Shown: positions 1 to 14,949 of the stretch, piece after piece
Position numbering within the stretch: the first letter of the stretch is position 1
How the letters are laid out: each line of letters opens with the position of its first letter
Origin: Leptoclinus maculatus
Lineage: Eukaryota; Chordata; Actinopteri; Perciformes; Stichaeidae
Length of the DNA: 64,000 nt
NCBI GenBank assembly: GCA_032191485.1
Contig: JAVDOI010000001.1
Span: 30,179,948-30,243,947, forward strand
Reading direction: 5' to 3'
The notes under the pieces: model-generated
Seen by the model: the letters and a program-made list of their open reading frames with translations, nothing else
Database searches by the model: none
What the model was told of the DNA's origin: nothing
Translations under genes and position numbers: made by a program

Positions 1-2016
1 AGCTTTCAATAGAGTTGCCATCACAAAACAAAAAGAGTGGAACTTTGGTCGTATAAGGGGGTAGAAGACCATCCTCCAAACTTAATTTACAGATGAAGAC
101 CATGAGATGTGGTCGATTGCTTTGGAAAAAGCCAGTAAGCGGACCGTGAGTTTATTTTTGATCTTGTTCTGTTAAGCTATATTTTTTAAGGCCAAGAGGT
201 TTATGTGTATGATGTCAATAGCATCCATGATTGAGTTTATCATTCAGTGACTGATTCTCAAAGCAAGTTCAGTCAACTTGTCTTGAATAAAAATGATCTA
301 ACACACTTTAAAGAGCCTTGAAAAACTCAGAGAAAAACAGTTACTCAAATATTCAATTTAATAAGGTTTACTTGGTGCATTGCCATGTTTTAAAGGTTTT
401 TCAATGCGCCACAGAACCAGAAACTGGAGACAGATATTCTGGTGACTGTTTGAATTACAAAGAGCCTTGACGCACTTCTCAACAGCCTGAGCTTTCACTC
501 CTTCACGCTCCCTGCCGCCACTTTCTTTCATGACTTTATCATCCATCTTTTTTTATCCTTCACTCTCCCATTCTCCTTCTTCTTCTTTCTCCTCTTCTTG
601 TGTGTGTGTGTGTGTGTGTGTGTGCGCTGTGGCTGATGTTGTGATACGCTGCGGTTGCTGTGATCCTGTAAAGTCACCCTGAAGATGAAATGCCCCCACT
701 TCAACATTCAAATTGGATTCCATTTCCAGCGCTGGATCAGATAAGAGAGTGCGTGTTCACCTTTCGCAGGTCACAGGCTTGAGAGGGAGGGGCGGCTGCT
801 TTGAGTCGGGCTGACGATGAGAGCTGAATGAGAAATCGCGGCTCAGATGCTCCGTCTGCTGGGACTCTCCTGCTCTGCTCTAACACTGACCGGACTCTGA
901 GACAATGCTCCTCAAAGCCGGGGTGGAGACGCATAGCTGGGTTTGTGGCGAGATTAAAATGAATACAGGAATTATTTTGGATAGCTCCAACATTTTAAAT
1001 TTGCATCACACCACTTGCTGTGTTGAATTATCTTCTCTTTGTCTGTGGATGTTTAAGCATGGTTAAAGAGGGTGTCCATGCTCTACTGGTTATAAAACCA
1101 TGCCACTGTTTCACCACATCTCAAAGAGGAAATGATTATGGTTGTAGGAACATGATGTGGAATTCTTTCTGGATACATCACTGTGGTGTTCAGGGTCGGC
1201 CATGCACATGATTCACAGCTGGGATGTATTCGTCCTTTTCCTCTAGTACAATCTCAAGCAGAAACAATGAGGTACTGAACTGACCCGGAGGTCTGGTCAA
1301 ATATCCTGACTTTGAATATGAACTAAATTTGATTAGCTCCTTCGCTTAAAATACTCAAATAAATATCCTGAGAGCTCGTATCTCATCCATTTGCGGCATT
1401 AACGTCATCATGTAGTCGTGTAGTTAAGGCAGAGTGTGGTTGTAGATGAGACAGTTTGGTTTCCTGTGTCCGTGTCATGTGGGTTTCACCACTTTAGGAG
1501 AGTAGCAGCAGGTCCTGAGTCCATTGACTCCAACGGGAACAAAGATTATGACCGATTCTTTCGTTCCATTGTCACCAATGTAAATATTGGACCCAATTTT
1601 TCACAAGCCAAATATCTTCCAAACATTCAGACACTGAAATGGCATTTTTCAAACACACAAATTAGAATCAGGAAAAAATGGACTTTGATTAAGACCTCTC
1701 TCTGTCTCAGCAACATACTCTGCCAGGTCTCGCAACACAAGTTGGCAAACTCCCGAGATAACTCATTTTGGTAATGCTGCTAGCGGTGTAAATATCTATG
1801 GTTGGCAAAAGAAAATATAAATACATGATGCAAATATAACCCAATCTGCTTTCATCCATCCACACGATGTTCACAACAAACGAGGTGTGGGAGGCGTCCC
1901 CACTGAGGAGACAGGAAGTGTATACCATGTCAAACTACTGGCTGAGCTTGTAATGCGTCATCTTTGTTATAGAGCATCTTTGGTTGTAGTGCATGATGAG
2001 CAGTGAAGTTTCCTAC
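1..2016 (-). other. GALNT2: GALNT2 intron 2 (partial)
   Basis: Left edge of the window, downstream of GALNT2 exon 2. It has a (GT)n run at 601-624 and otherwise unique-looking sequence with only short random open frames. No exon 3 sequence was recognised. Confidence 0.6.
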
Positions 2017-2104
2017 CTGGCGGCAGAGTCTCCAGGCCGTGAGTCTTGTCGTCAGACAAGTGAGTTTTGCTCCTAATGGATAAGTCACTGGAGCCCCCAT
2101 CATC
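2017..2104 (-). CDS. GALNT2: GALNT2 coding exon 2 (stem region)
   Basis: Codes residues 33-61 of polypeptide N-acetylgalactosaminyltransferase 2, the start of the lumenal stem between the membrane anchor and the catalytic domain. It is bounded by a TTTCAG acceptor (ending at 2105) and a GTAGGA donor (from 2016). It opens in phase 0, matching exon 1, and ends with one base of a split codon after LETLPP; human GALNT2 has a nearly identical METLPPG motif in its stem. The rest of the exon is acidic/polar (DDGGSSDLS..., THLSDDKTHG) and diverged from mammals, as expected for a stem. Exon 3 (catalytic side, KVRWPDF in human) was not found in 1-2016 and should lie left of the window. The call rests on the LETLPP motif, the matching phase and synteny. 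Confidence 0.8.
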
Positions 2105-2450
2105 CTGAAACAAGCAGAGCAAACACACACAGATAAGCATTGATGCACACAGTTTAATCTGAAAGCAAACAAACAGGAGAGCAGCTGAGACACATCTCAT
2201 CCGAGACACCGGAAGCTGTTCTTTTTTTAAAGATATCAATTAGAGCATTTTGGCTGTAAAATGTTCAGTATTATTTAGATGATCACACCGTAAAATCAAC
2301 ATACAAGTTTAACTCTTTTGACCATTCGGTTTCTTAGTTTGAAGAAAACTAACATGATGGAAACTTTCTCTTTAAGATGAGTCGTTTCTTTTCATAATAA
2401 TAAAAACCACATTAGACCAGAGTCTGCCTCAGCTGAGTCCACACAGGTTT

Positions 2451-2955
2451 AGGGCTGCACAGTCAATCGAATATGACCCGCATCACGATTTTAACTTCCC
2501 ACAGTTAATTTAACGTGATCGACTGCGATACTGACATTTAAATTGTTGCTCCGCTTATAGAAAACGGCATATCAAATCAAGCACTTTCTAAACTAATGAC
2601 CAGCAACTACTTTCCTGAATGTTGTGTCTGCAGTCCGGAGTAGAAGAGCAATAGACTGTATGCTATGCTACAAGTCTGCTCTCTGTTGTAGACGGGTGAA
2701 ACATAAATGCACTGAATTCAGGTGGAGAAAAACCTTATTTTAAATCTTATTTTGATGCTAACATTCGTTCATTAGCAGGAACATAGCACAACATGACAGT
2801 GAAAGCGTTTACTCTATTTATATGTCAAAGTACAATACAAATGTTTTGCCCCTAAAATCATCCTGAATAATCATGATGAATAATCATGATCTCAACATTG
2901 ATCGAAATAATCGGGATTATCATTTGTCCAGCGAACGTGATTCTATCGCCGCAAG
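2451..2955. repeat. hAT-like non-autonomous repeat (AGGGCTGCAC... type)
   Basis: Begins AGGGCTGCACAGTCAATCGA and ends in repeated AATAATCATGAT and AATCGGGATTATCA motifs. This resembles fish non-autonomous hAT elements that start with AGGGCTGCACGAT. It is heavily diverged and the right end is approximate. Confidence 0.5.
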
Positions 2956-5693
2956 AACAAATCAAAGCGCCTGGCAGAGCACTGAATAATGAAATCAATT
3001 CATACACATGTCTTAATCGCATTCAATCATAGATTCACTCATCCACAGCCAGATAATCAGAGTACAAATACTTTGTTTCACTTCGTTCACCGACTGAATC
3101 CTTGACAAGATGTGTGCAGTGACTTGGAGGTCTGGAAGCAGACTAAGTCATCCCTTCTTTCACTCACTCACCCCTTTCATTTGCTCCTTTTATCAGGTCT
3201 TCATTCATTCACTCCACCGGTCCTTTGAGAGAGCACAGTTCATGCCTTCACCATTTACACAAATAGACAGATGACCGAGCCATCCCTCCCCGTGTCCATT
3301 TATGTTCCCAGTAAAACCCACCGGATCGATACACTGCGAGGCAGAGTAATTACTGCCATTCATTCGCTGTCCAGTCTGCTGCCCTTGACTTGAAAGCTAT
3401 TGTCTAACCCTAGTTCCCTTTCACCTTCACCCTCTCCAAAATGCTTTATTGATCGGTTGTTATGCTGTCTGCCAATGACAGTGTCACATTAGAGACTACC
3501 GCAAACACTATTCAACACTTCTACATTTCTACATCTGAGAGAAGCGATTAAGGGAGCACATTTCCTATTTATTTGTGTATGCTCGTTAAGCCTTTGCATT
3601 CACTTCTGGTTTTCTGTGACTCTCACATCATTTCACTCTGTGCCAGCCTTTCCTTTCATCTACTGTGGACAGTGCGTCAAGCTGCTTTAAAAATATACCC
3701 AATGTTCAGTGACTGGAATAAGATTAGATTGTCCACCTACAACCACTATAAAAAACCCTACATAAAATCAATTTCTATATGTGTTCATGACAACTGAGTG
3801 AACGGTCAAATGGTAATGCTCAGTGTAGGATGAAAACTAAAGCTGGCAGTATACTCTGCTGCAGAAACACAGTTTGACAGCCTCTAAGGGAAAAACAGGA
3901 CACATTTTCAAGTGAAATAAAGCTCCAAATTGGCTTTGGACTTTTGCTTCGCTGGGCTGTTTTGTCGGTCAACTCTTGTGATGTTTCAAGGCTCTGCATT
4001 TTGAGCTGGAGATAAAATCTCCTCCACAATCTTAATGTGTTTTCACTGCTTCAGAGTGTCGCTAAACACTATACACTATACACTCACATTTGCATCGTTT
4101 ACAGTGGTGCGATTGTCAAATGTTGCAGGTTTAAGTATAACACCACTGTAACATGATTGTAAGACCCTTGAGCAATAACAGACACCAAATTAAGTCAGCT
4201 AAAGTGCGTGTTTCTGTCTGTCAGATCAGGTTGATCACATCCGTCATGTCCTCCGTCTCCTCTGATCCTAATCAAGCTTCCTCTGTTTCTTAACAGAGTC
4301 TACACTTCAGCCATCATTAAGTAGTTCATTTACACCTGTGCTTTTCCCGCTGAGGCAATTAAAAAACGTCTATAGGCCATAATAGCAATCCTGCAGCTGG
4401 CACACATGCATGTAATTAATGTTATTAGTAACACCTGTGTTCTCTATTAAAGAAGCATATCAGCTACATGGGAGCACTGCATCATTTGAATTCAGCATTT
4501 AGGTCTGAACTTATAGTTAAGCCATAATAAGATCGCATTCTGTCAATTTTTTTTAATAATTCAGGCAACAACCTAAGTTTACTTCCATTGTACCGGCTCT
4601 GTGTAACTCCAACCGGCTGACAGTCCACCACGTTTTGATATGTACGATAGTTTGAGCAGCTGCTCTCAATTTACAATAAATGTATGAGAACATTTTAAAT
4701 GACAGACAGCTGGCTGAACAAGCAGCCAACCGCCTGTTGAATATCGACGACTTTATTTTGATAGTCTCTCAGCACTCTCAGCGGTACAGTGATGCCTTGC
4801 ACACCACGTTCTCTTCCGTTTCTTTTTCTCTTGACTGCCCAGATTTAAAACATCATATGAATATGTTAAAAATGTTAATGAGCTAAATTTCATTTGGGAA
4901 ATAAAAATCGGTTTCGAGTCCCACGCCTTTCGTTTGCTTGCAGCCTCAACACGCTCATGAAGAGCTGGGAACAGATCGACGAGTAATTTTCCCCGCTGTG
5001 CTTGTAAATGCCAAATATTTATTTTATGACTGCAGCTCTAGGTTCCACTTTTACTCCTTTTAACTACAGAAATTCATCATATAGCTTTTTGTCTTTTAAT
5101 GACCAGACAGGTAAGAAGAACAAGGTGACGACAGGAACAAGAAACTGGAGCTCAACATGATGGAACAAAAGGGAAAGAAAAAAAAGGTAATGCGAGAGAA
5201 ATTACATCTGGCTTCCCATATAACGCCCCCTGTGATTTATGGGTATTGCAGTCCATCACAGATCGTATCAAGAAAGAAAGCATTAGCAGAAGACAACAGC
5301 AATGCAGTGCCTTATGGATCAGTACGCATGATTGATCAACAAATGGTTGCTGCTATAAATATGACTTATCACTGATTGAAACGTAATATAAAAGGGTAAG
5401 TAGAGAGCCGATGTAGGAGAGATATCTTTATAACTCGCATCACATGAATGGCTTTGAAAACCTCTTAGTGATAATGGTCCCAGCCGGTATCTGCCTCTCC
5501 TCCAAACACAAACATGATTGATTAAAACTGTGCACACACAAAAAGAGACAAAAAACACACACCCTGAGCTACAAACAGAGATACTGGAAAACTAAGACAG
5601 CACAGTGTTTTAAGCGTTAACCCCTTAACATCCAGTTTCCCCATTTTTTCCCCTTCAGGTGTCTGACAGCGTCATATATTCTGTAGCGCCTTT
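2956..5693 (-). other. GALNT2 intron 1, unremarkable stretch
   Basis: AT-rich intronic DNA. Short open frames (longest about 75 codons) show no protein-like composition. Nothing else was recognised. Confidence 0.5.
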
Positions 5694-6167
5694 AGGGCTG
5701 AGCAATATATCAATATCCAACGTATCCTCATACAGCAGTTCGTATGATATCTAACAAAAAGTTACTCCTCATTTTTGTGCATTTTCCGATGAAAGTCAAC
5801 GCCATCTGTCAATTTCCGCTCGTGACATGCATACAGTCTTTTCAAAATAAACTTCCGTCTTCACAGGAAACAACTTAGTTAGGTTTAGGAGACCGTTGTT
5901 TGGGTTAAACTAACTACGGAAGTGCCATTTCTGAAGTACCAAACTACAGCACGAATAAATAAACATTGAACTTACCAGACGGTTCTAGCTGTTCTATCAT
6001 TTGTCTTTACCCACTTTGTCATTGTATCCACATATACGATGATAATTTATCAAAAATCTCATTGTGAAACTATTTTGTAGGAGCACCAGTTGTCAATCCC
6101 ACAATATCAATATCAAGATATTTGGTCAAAATGATGAAACATGATATTCTCCATATCCCCCAGCCCT
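5694..6167. mobile_element. Non-autonomous hAT-like MITE with terminal inverted repeats
   Basis: The left end AGGGCTGAGCAATATATCA and the right end, read in reverse complement (AGGGCTGGGGGATATGGAG), are similar terminal inverted repeats. The 474-bp interior has no coding frame and is AT-rich with repeated CAATATCAATATC words. The ends are of the AGGGCTGGGCGATAT type of fish MITE. No clean target-site duplication is visible, so it is old or the ends are slightly off. Confidence 0.65.
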
Positions 6168-6306
6168 GATCACCGTCTTCTAACTCTTAATTGAAGTTAT
6201 AGTGTTTACATATTGTCAGAATTCAAAGAGGACTCCACGTCGGTGATGAACAAAGTTTGTCTGCACAGCATTAGTTTGTAATGACGGACCCATCAGCTGG
6301 TCAGTG

Positions 6307-6475
6307 TTTAAAGGAATAGTTAGACATTTTGAGGAAATACGCCTACTTGTTTGTTTACAGCGTGATGGATTAGATTGATACAACTCTCATGTCTGTGCGG
6401 TAAACATGAAGCTACATCCAGCCGCTTAGCTTAGCATGACGGCTTGGAATGGGGGAAACAATTAGCCTAGCTCTG
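6307..6475 (+). repeat. Dispersed teleost repeat (AAAGGAATAGTT type)
   Basis: Contains AAAGGAATAGTTAGACATTT, ACTCTCATGTCTGTGCGGTA, GAAGCTACATCCAGC and the GCTTAGCTTAGCAT block in the order known from a very common percomorph dispersed repeat. It is recognised from memory of fish intron sequences; no search was done. Confidence 0.6.
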
Positions 6476-7659
6476 AACATTTCATTTTTATTTTCATTTT
6501 CCCCTCCTGAGTCCTTCCCCGTCTGTATCTTTCTCTTTCTACTCATCTCTCCGTCCATCTTTCTGTACCTCTTTCCTTCCTTCTCTCTGTCTTTCACATC
6601 TTTTTGGTAACCGTTTGCTGAGTATGTCATCTAACAGATGGTCATGACACATACAGGCAAATAGACACACTTCATACACACATTGAATTTCAAAAGAACG
6701 CACACAAAGACCCACTCATGCTCATTCAGAGGACAGTCGAGTCGTCTGTCACTGTGGTGTAAAGCCAGTTTCTGTCCAGCTCTGTGGTCAGTGAGAGAAG
6801 AGCTGAAGTTAATCTCAGAAATCTGCGAAAAGATAATGTTATAAAGGCATGTAGAGGGTGGCTTTAAATATCTGTGTGAGGTTAGGTGTAGCTCCTTTTC
6901 ATTTGGTTATCTTTTAGTCTTGTTTAATCTGCCTTTTTTAAAGATTTTCTCCGGTGGCGGTTGGTTTGTTTTCCTGGTTTGAGCCACCTGACAACTCTCT
7001 TGGGTGTTCCTGTCCCTGCGGTGTGTGTGTTTATCTTTAGCTTTGTTGTTGGTTTATGTACGGCAGCATCTTACGGATCTTACTGAACACGGTGCAATCA
7101 AGACAATTGTGCTGCAGCACAGGGCGAAATTAAACTAAAGGGGCCAGTGAGAAAATGTCGCCTGAGAGGTCATGAGCGACATGCTGCATGTCAAAGCACC
7201 TGCAGTCAACCAACTATGAACGGTGAGCACACACCGAGGCTTGTCAGAATCCATTTCAACATTCAAATTTCAGTGGGATCATGTCAAAAGAGTCTTCCTC
7301 TTGCACACGTCAAAAATAGCTATTTCTATTTTGCATTTTCCTCCCGACTGTACTGAACGCCTCTCTGGCTCTACGTGTTGTGACTTCATATATGAACTCT
7401 GAAGAGAACCGAGTGCTGCTCCTCTTAACCTCTCCTCCAATGTCTTAAAGATTAAATTACAGACTCAAATCATTCAAGAAATTACATTAACGGAAAAGAC
7501 AGGCTATCAATCCACATAATTCATGTATATTTAACATAAAATATACATGAATTACACCAGCCAAATGAAGGATGTACACAGGCTGTCACACCTGCTTCTC
7601 TGTTAATGGGATGGACTTTAAACCCCCAACAGATCAGACCAAGCATGCGCGTGTGTGTA

Positions 7660-7743
<84 letters not shown>

Positions 7744-8479
7744 CCAACCAGTGTCAGCTCATATTTGTGTATGTGGGGTTTTTGAGCTCACATGCATTAG
7801 TGTCATTCTGGTCACACGCACGGGTATCTGTCTGTGCGTTTGATCCAGTCTTGTTCAAGCCTCTAATAGTCAGGGTATAATCCACAGTAATCTGATCACA
7901 TCCACTGATAGATTAACTCAGAACGGCGCTCAAGGAATCCAACACACGCACGCACACACGACATGGCCCCCAAACACATGTATAAATACTATTCAAACAT
8001 CTTTACTCTCCATTTGTGATTAAACACAAGTTAACAAAAACAACGTCAAACTCTGTTTGATTTTACAGCGTAAATTCAGATGAAACCATTTTTCTTAAAA
8101 AAATGAGCAGTGCCAATGATCTGATTTGCTCTGTGGGCTTAATTCATCACAGCATCCCACCAAGAAACAACAGTACAGCCGGCTGCAGGGCATCATCATC
8201 AGGAGCAATGAAACACAGTGATGGACGGCAGCACACAGTGATGAAACAATATGCTGCTGAAGGTCGTCATTATTTAAAACCCCGCTTAAATTAAATCTGT
8301 CTCTCTGTTTTGTACTACACTCTTAGGCTACATCTTGTGTTGGTTTGTACGCCCGGAGACTTGACAACAGGAAGCGCCTTCTGTTCTTTAACTGTGCTGA
8401 ACAAAATTAAATTAGTTAGTAAATGAAACTAATTTATTAATAAAGAACATTAGGAGTCTATAGTCAGGCCAGCGGTTTG
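6476..8479 (-). other. GALNT2 intron 1 with GT microsatellite
   Basis: Contains an interrupted (GT)n run at 7651-7740 (GTGCGTG interruptions). Open frames here are GT-repeat translations (Cys-Val runs). Nothing else was recognised. Confidence 0.5.
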
Positions 8480-9125
8480 TGAGGCTGTAGTATTAGCTAA
8501 ATGCTAATGTCAGCATGCTAACATGCTCACAGTGACATTGCTATGTCGATGCTAAGCAGTTATATTAGGTTATCTTGTTCACCATCTCAGTTTAGCGTTA
8601 GGGCATGATAATTAGCAACAAACACTGCCGAGGCTGAAGGGAATGTGATCACTTTTGCAGGGTAAGTGCTGCAGGAATGAGTCCTAAAACCTGGAAATAA
8701 GTCAACATTTAGCACTGCAGGTTCCCTCGTCTGGAAGTCTACGGGTTTCTGGTTAGATGCCTGAAATGAGGTCTGTGGTTCACACAAGCGGAAGAGATTC
8801 TAACGTTTTGTTCTACAATATAAGATACGTCAGTAAATACCCCCTGTTGACCTGATGATGCTGCTCGATGAGAAGTCAAGAATGAAGGTCTATCAAATTT
8901 CAAGAAAATCCATCCGATATTTGTTGAGAGACATTTCACTTAAAACCAAAAATCACAGCCTCATGATGGTGCTAGAGGAAAAGTCAGGGGATCCCCAAAG
9001 TTGTTAAGATTCCAAAATACCGAAGCAATACATCTCATAGCTGGTTGAGATGTCGCAGTCTGGACCAAAGTGATGAACCGACCGACATCACCAGAGCGAT
9101 GCTATTAGCATTGCTAAAAACACAT
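8480..9125 (+). repeat. Dispersed teleost repeat (GCATGCTAACATGC / GGTGCTAGAGGAAAAG type)
   Basis: Shows the ordered landmarks of a common percomorph repeat: TCAGCATGCTAACATGCTCA, AATTAGCA..., TTTGCAGG, GACCTGATGATG, AAATCCATCC, TTGTTGAGAGACATTTCACT, GATGGTGCTAGAGGAAAAGT, CAGTCTGGACCAAAGTGATG, ACCGACCGAC and a final GCTATTAGCATTGCTAAAAA. It is near full length and diverged. Confidence 0.65.
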
Positions 9126-9779
9126 TAACGAAATAAACCCACACATTTTGCTCTTCGCCTCTCACTCTAGTGCACATTTCAGAAATTTAAATTTATATCT
9201 TATATGTGTCTCCCACTCATTGATGTCACCAAAACCCAGAAAGCGATGCTGCTGGTTTTCAATTACCGTAAGTCTGTTTTTTCTGTTTCACATCTGCCAC
9301 TCACAGGCTTTTAGCCACATGGCGGCCTACAGCATCGAGTGCTGTTACTGACAGCCAGCATCTGTCCTGCTGAAGTGTCCTTAAGCAAGACACTGAATCC
9401 AGATCAGATCACTCAACTGCAGTTATGGCTGAGAATAAAATACTCATTCATATTAATAATTGATTTATACCCAGTAATAACCACAGTCTATGCTCTAATG
9501 TAAATTTAAAGTAGATTTTATCATCAACCGAAGGCTGCTTTTAACCTCTTCAGACTTGACCTGGAAATGAACTCGTTCTGTTGTTAAACTTCAAAGACAA
9601 CAACAAAAGGTGAAGTCAACCAACAAATAACCAGAAGAAGATAAAAGAAGGAGGAACACAGACAAACGCATCATTTGTTTCTCCACAAAGTCACGTGGAC
9701 ACATTTCAATCTTGTAACATACAGAATATGTCTCTGCAGCGGGAATCCATCATACAAAACCTCTGAATTTAGATTTGAG

Positions 9780-9875
9780 TTATTGCACAGTTATTGTTCA
9801 CCATCCTAGTTTAGCATGTTAGCTAGCATTGTGCTAATGAGCACTAAACACAAAGTAGAGACCACATGGCTAAAA
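9780..9875 (+). repeat. Partial copy of the 8480-9125 dispersed repeat
   Basis: TTCACCATCCTAGTTTAGCATG followed by TTAGCTAGCATT and GAGCACTAAACACAAAGTAG matches the 5' part of the repeat at 8480. Confidence 0.5.
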
Positions 9876-10441
9876 CTTAAGAATACGGACATACCGTATA
9901 CCAAGCTGCATTCGGAGTCAGTTTATCCTAATGTGCCTAATATTCACAGTTCATGAAAAGCAATAAAAAAAAGCAAAACTTGCCCGAGGGATGTTTTGCA
10001 GTTCCTGAACTTTGAGTTTCTTGTAGTTTACGCAGGCCTGCGTAGATGTGAATGAGTAAGCGTTTCATGGCCAATCACTACAAACAAAGAGCGCTGTGTT
10101 TGCTAGAAGACAACCAACAAGTTGGAAAACCAAAATTAGATTGCAACACGTCAGTTCGGTCTCCGGTACAATCGCACCAACACTCAATGTATGAGCAGGG
10201 AAACAAAGTTGGGGACGTGGTATGTATTTTGTACAAAAATGTGAAATCATCATCTGCAAGAGACTCATTTAGAGCGCAGGGTTTTGCATTGTAACCGTGT
10301 TAATACCCGCGACTCAGGCTCCCTGTAGTGACACTGTCCTCTGCGGCGCGCACGGTAAGTTGTTTATTCAGAAGAAGAAGAAAGAATCTAGAATAAGTCC
10401 ATTTTTTTTTTCTCCTCTTTAATCAAAAGACTGTCTTCAGG

Positions 10442-12372
<1,931 letters not shown>

Positions 12373-12378
12373 GTCTGT

Positions 12379-12427
<49 letters not shown>

Positions 12428-12710
12428 CTTGTTATTGTATCCCGGTGAGGACTTTGACCTGAATGCACACAGACCCATGGGGACTTGTGTCACCGTGGGG
12501 ACAAAAAATGAGGTCCCCACCGGCAGACCCCTCCTACGAGCTTCAAAACAGTGTCTAGACACGCCCCATGTATTTTTCTCTGAAGTCCCCTGGAAAAGCA
12601 TTTTCAAGACAAAAATCTGTGTGTGTGTGTATGAATGCTCCCCTAGTGTATACACAGAGCACTGCAGTCCCCATGAGGTCGGCTGTTCTTGAAGTGTGCA
12701 TCGCTGTTTG
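12373..12710. repeat. GT microsatellite followed by GGGGAC-type repeat
   Basis: (GT)n at 12384-12426 is followed by TGGGGACTTGTGTCACCG, GTGGGGACA, GAGGTCCCCACC and CCCATGAGGTC. These are landmarks of a fish repeat that tends to lie beside GT microsatellites. A partial inverted version (GGTCCCCACG, GACGTCCCCACC) lies beside the GT run at 30.74-30.85 kb. Confidence 0.5.
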
Positions 12711-13905
12711 TCCACTCTCTACCGCCCCCTATTGATCAAAAGTAGTATTAAAGTTTGGGAATACACTTTAAATGTTGTCTTTTTGACCAAAGATAGGCAT
12801 GAATGAAATGCTACATTTGATAAAAAATAAATAAATACATAATATTAATATTGATATTATTTATATTGCTATAATTATTATTTTTTAAATTTGCATTCAA
12901 ACAATGATAACCATAATGTATATTGTCTATATTTATCATGTATTTTAAGGTTGTCATGTTTTCAATCCATAATGCACTCTGTTAAAATGTTAGACTAGCC
13001 CTTATGTAAACTCTTGCTTGTGTTTTCTTTTATACTATTTTAATGATATTTTATCATTATTCATTATCTCATTATTGACAATAATAATAACAACAATTAT
13101 AATAGTCTATATTTGATTTATTTTGCCATGTCAGAGGTGTAACATGAATTAATGCGGAGATCAATAAGGTCTTGTTTTGTAGCACTGCTTTTTTTTAAGC
13201 TACCTTTTCACATTAAACAGTGCTCACTGTTCAATGACAACGATATTGATGATAACAGACAAATGCAGGTATAGAGTTGTATCCATAGACATGAAATAGG
13301 AGTAGAAAAGACATTTTCCTTTAAATCAATATAGCAGGATGGTTAGAGGGGTGGCCATTTTCATGTGTACACTTTCTATTGCGATCGTTATATTAGGCTA
13401 ATCTCTGTGTAAACTACATATGGCAAGTTGCAGACTCACTGAGGAGAGGTTTTGCAGTAATGACTGAAAAGATAAGGGGAGTAGTAACATCACAAAGCAT
13501 AGAGTCACAACTTAATGCTTCATCCACACACTCCTGTACAGCGTGGGAAAGCACATTGATACAGCCAGATGCAGTTCTTGAAGTTGAAGAAAAATAAGTC
13601 CCATTACCCCCATTATTCATTCACTTGTTGGCGTGTGTATGGGGCGGTGTCAGCAATGTCTTGCTCCTAATTCCTATTTATGTTTTATTTTTGACTCTAC
13701 AAAATTAATTGAATTGAATTATTTATTTATTATATCTTTAAGCATGTTATAGCATTCTGTGTCAGTCGTGATTTGATTGTTATATTATTATACTATTCAA
13801 ATGCTATGCATCTTCTATAGTAGGTCTATAATACCCCAATAATACTCCAACTGAAACAGTATAGGGTTAACGTGGTGTGCTTGTATATTTACCCATAGTG
13901 TTAAT
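12711..13905 (-). other. GALNT2 intron 1, AT-rich stretch
   Basis: Strongly AT-rich (ATAATATTAATATTG..., AATAATAATAAC). No coding signal. Confidence 0.5.
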
Positions 13906-14293
13906 ACTTAAAATGCTTTCCGCCCCTAGGGCTTGCCGGGACACTTGCAATAAATTTGCATTGGAGCTAAGGACAAAACAGGTCCTTTTTCAAAGAAACA
14001 TTATGGACAGAAGGAGCGCCGCTAAAAATAAGCAGGTCCTATATTCGCAATATATACTTGCTCTAGTTTAACGCGGGAATTTTGTGTTCGGTTTGGACTT
14101 ACGCTCGCCGAGTTATGATTTTCCAAAGTTTGGGAACAGTGTGCCCGAATGGCCTTTTATCTTTTTTGTCCACTACGGGGACATTGACTTGGACGTGCGG
14201 GAACAAAACTGCCATTCCGGTCGGGCCATTTGGGCCAAAAAGGGCCACTTCAAAACCATGGCCCCCGAATGGCCTTCGTGTTCCCGGACGGCC

Positions 14294-14375
14294 GGGAACT
14301 TTTGGGCCATTTGGTCCATCACTACGGGAACTTTTGGGCCATTTGGTCCATCACTCCGGGAACTTTTGGGCCACT
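14294..14375. repeat. 32-bp tandem repeat, about 2.5 copies
   Basis: GGGAACTTTTGGGCCATTTG starts at 14294, 14326 and 14358, an exact 32-bp spacing; the third copy is partial. The overlapping Gly/Pro-rich open frames here come from the repeat. Confidence 0.85.
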
Positions 14376-14668
14376 GAAGGGCCACCTCGGGGGGATTCTG
14401 GATCGATGTCATCTAAATGACTATCAGGACGATGGGGGGAGTCAGGCAACTGCTCTGGACCGCGCCAGAGCCTCGAAATCGGCCTGAACTCTAAAAACAC
14501 AAAAAAACACAAAAAAAACTTCAAAGTATTTTGAATGGTTTTTTTGCCCGATTTGCTTGAAACTTTGCACATCTGGTGGGCTGGTCCCAGGTATGCCCTC
14601 TAGTAAGTTTCAGCCTCCTAGTCTAGAGCATACTGTAGATACTGTATGGGAGCAATGAGAACAGGCTT

Positions 14669-14858
14669 GGGACTTTTGGCATAAATGAGAGGCCATTCAA
14701 ATTTAGGACAAATGGCCGTTTTTGAACATTCCTTATAACTCAAAAAGGGCCATTTGTCCTCCTTTTCTGTATGCGAAATGGCAGTGCCCTTCCCTTATAA
14801 CTCAAAAAAGGACATTTCCCCTACATTTGATTGGGCTCTCATTTATGCCAAAAGTCCT
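14669..14858. repeat. Foldback (palindromic) element, copy 1
   Basis: The outer arms GGGACTTTTGGCATAAATGA and, at the other end, TCATTTATGCCAAAAGTCC are inverted. An inner pair GGACAAATGGCC / GGGCCATTTGTCC is nested inside, so the 190-bp unit can fold into a compound hairpin. Confidence 0.85.
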
Positions 14859-14949
14859 AACCCTTTATTTTAACTTTATTTGGCCTGGAATCCCATAGAA
14901 AACAATGGACTAGGAAGCTGAAATTTGGACTACACTACAATCTCAACGC

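Noticed and set aside
737..934. Minus-strand frame considered as GALNT2 exon 3
   Set aside because: It has no KVRWPDF-like or YVGGT-like motif and no fitting splice acceptor phase. Exon 3 probably lies left of the window.
14082..14572. Several overlapping Gly/Pro/Trp-rich open frames on both strands
   Set aside because: They come from the 32-bp tandem repeat and its flanks. There is no family resemblance, and frames are open on both strands because of repeat composition.
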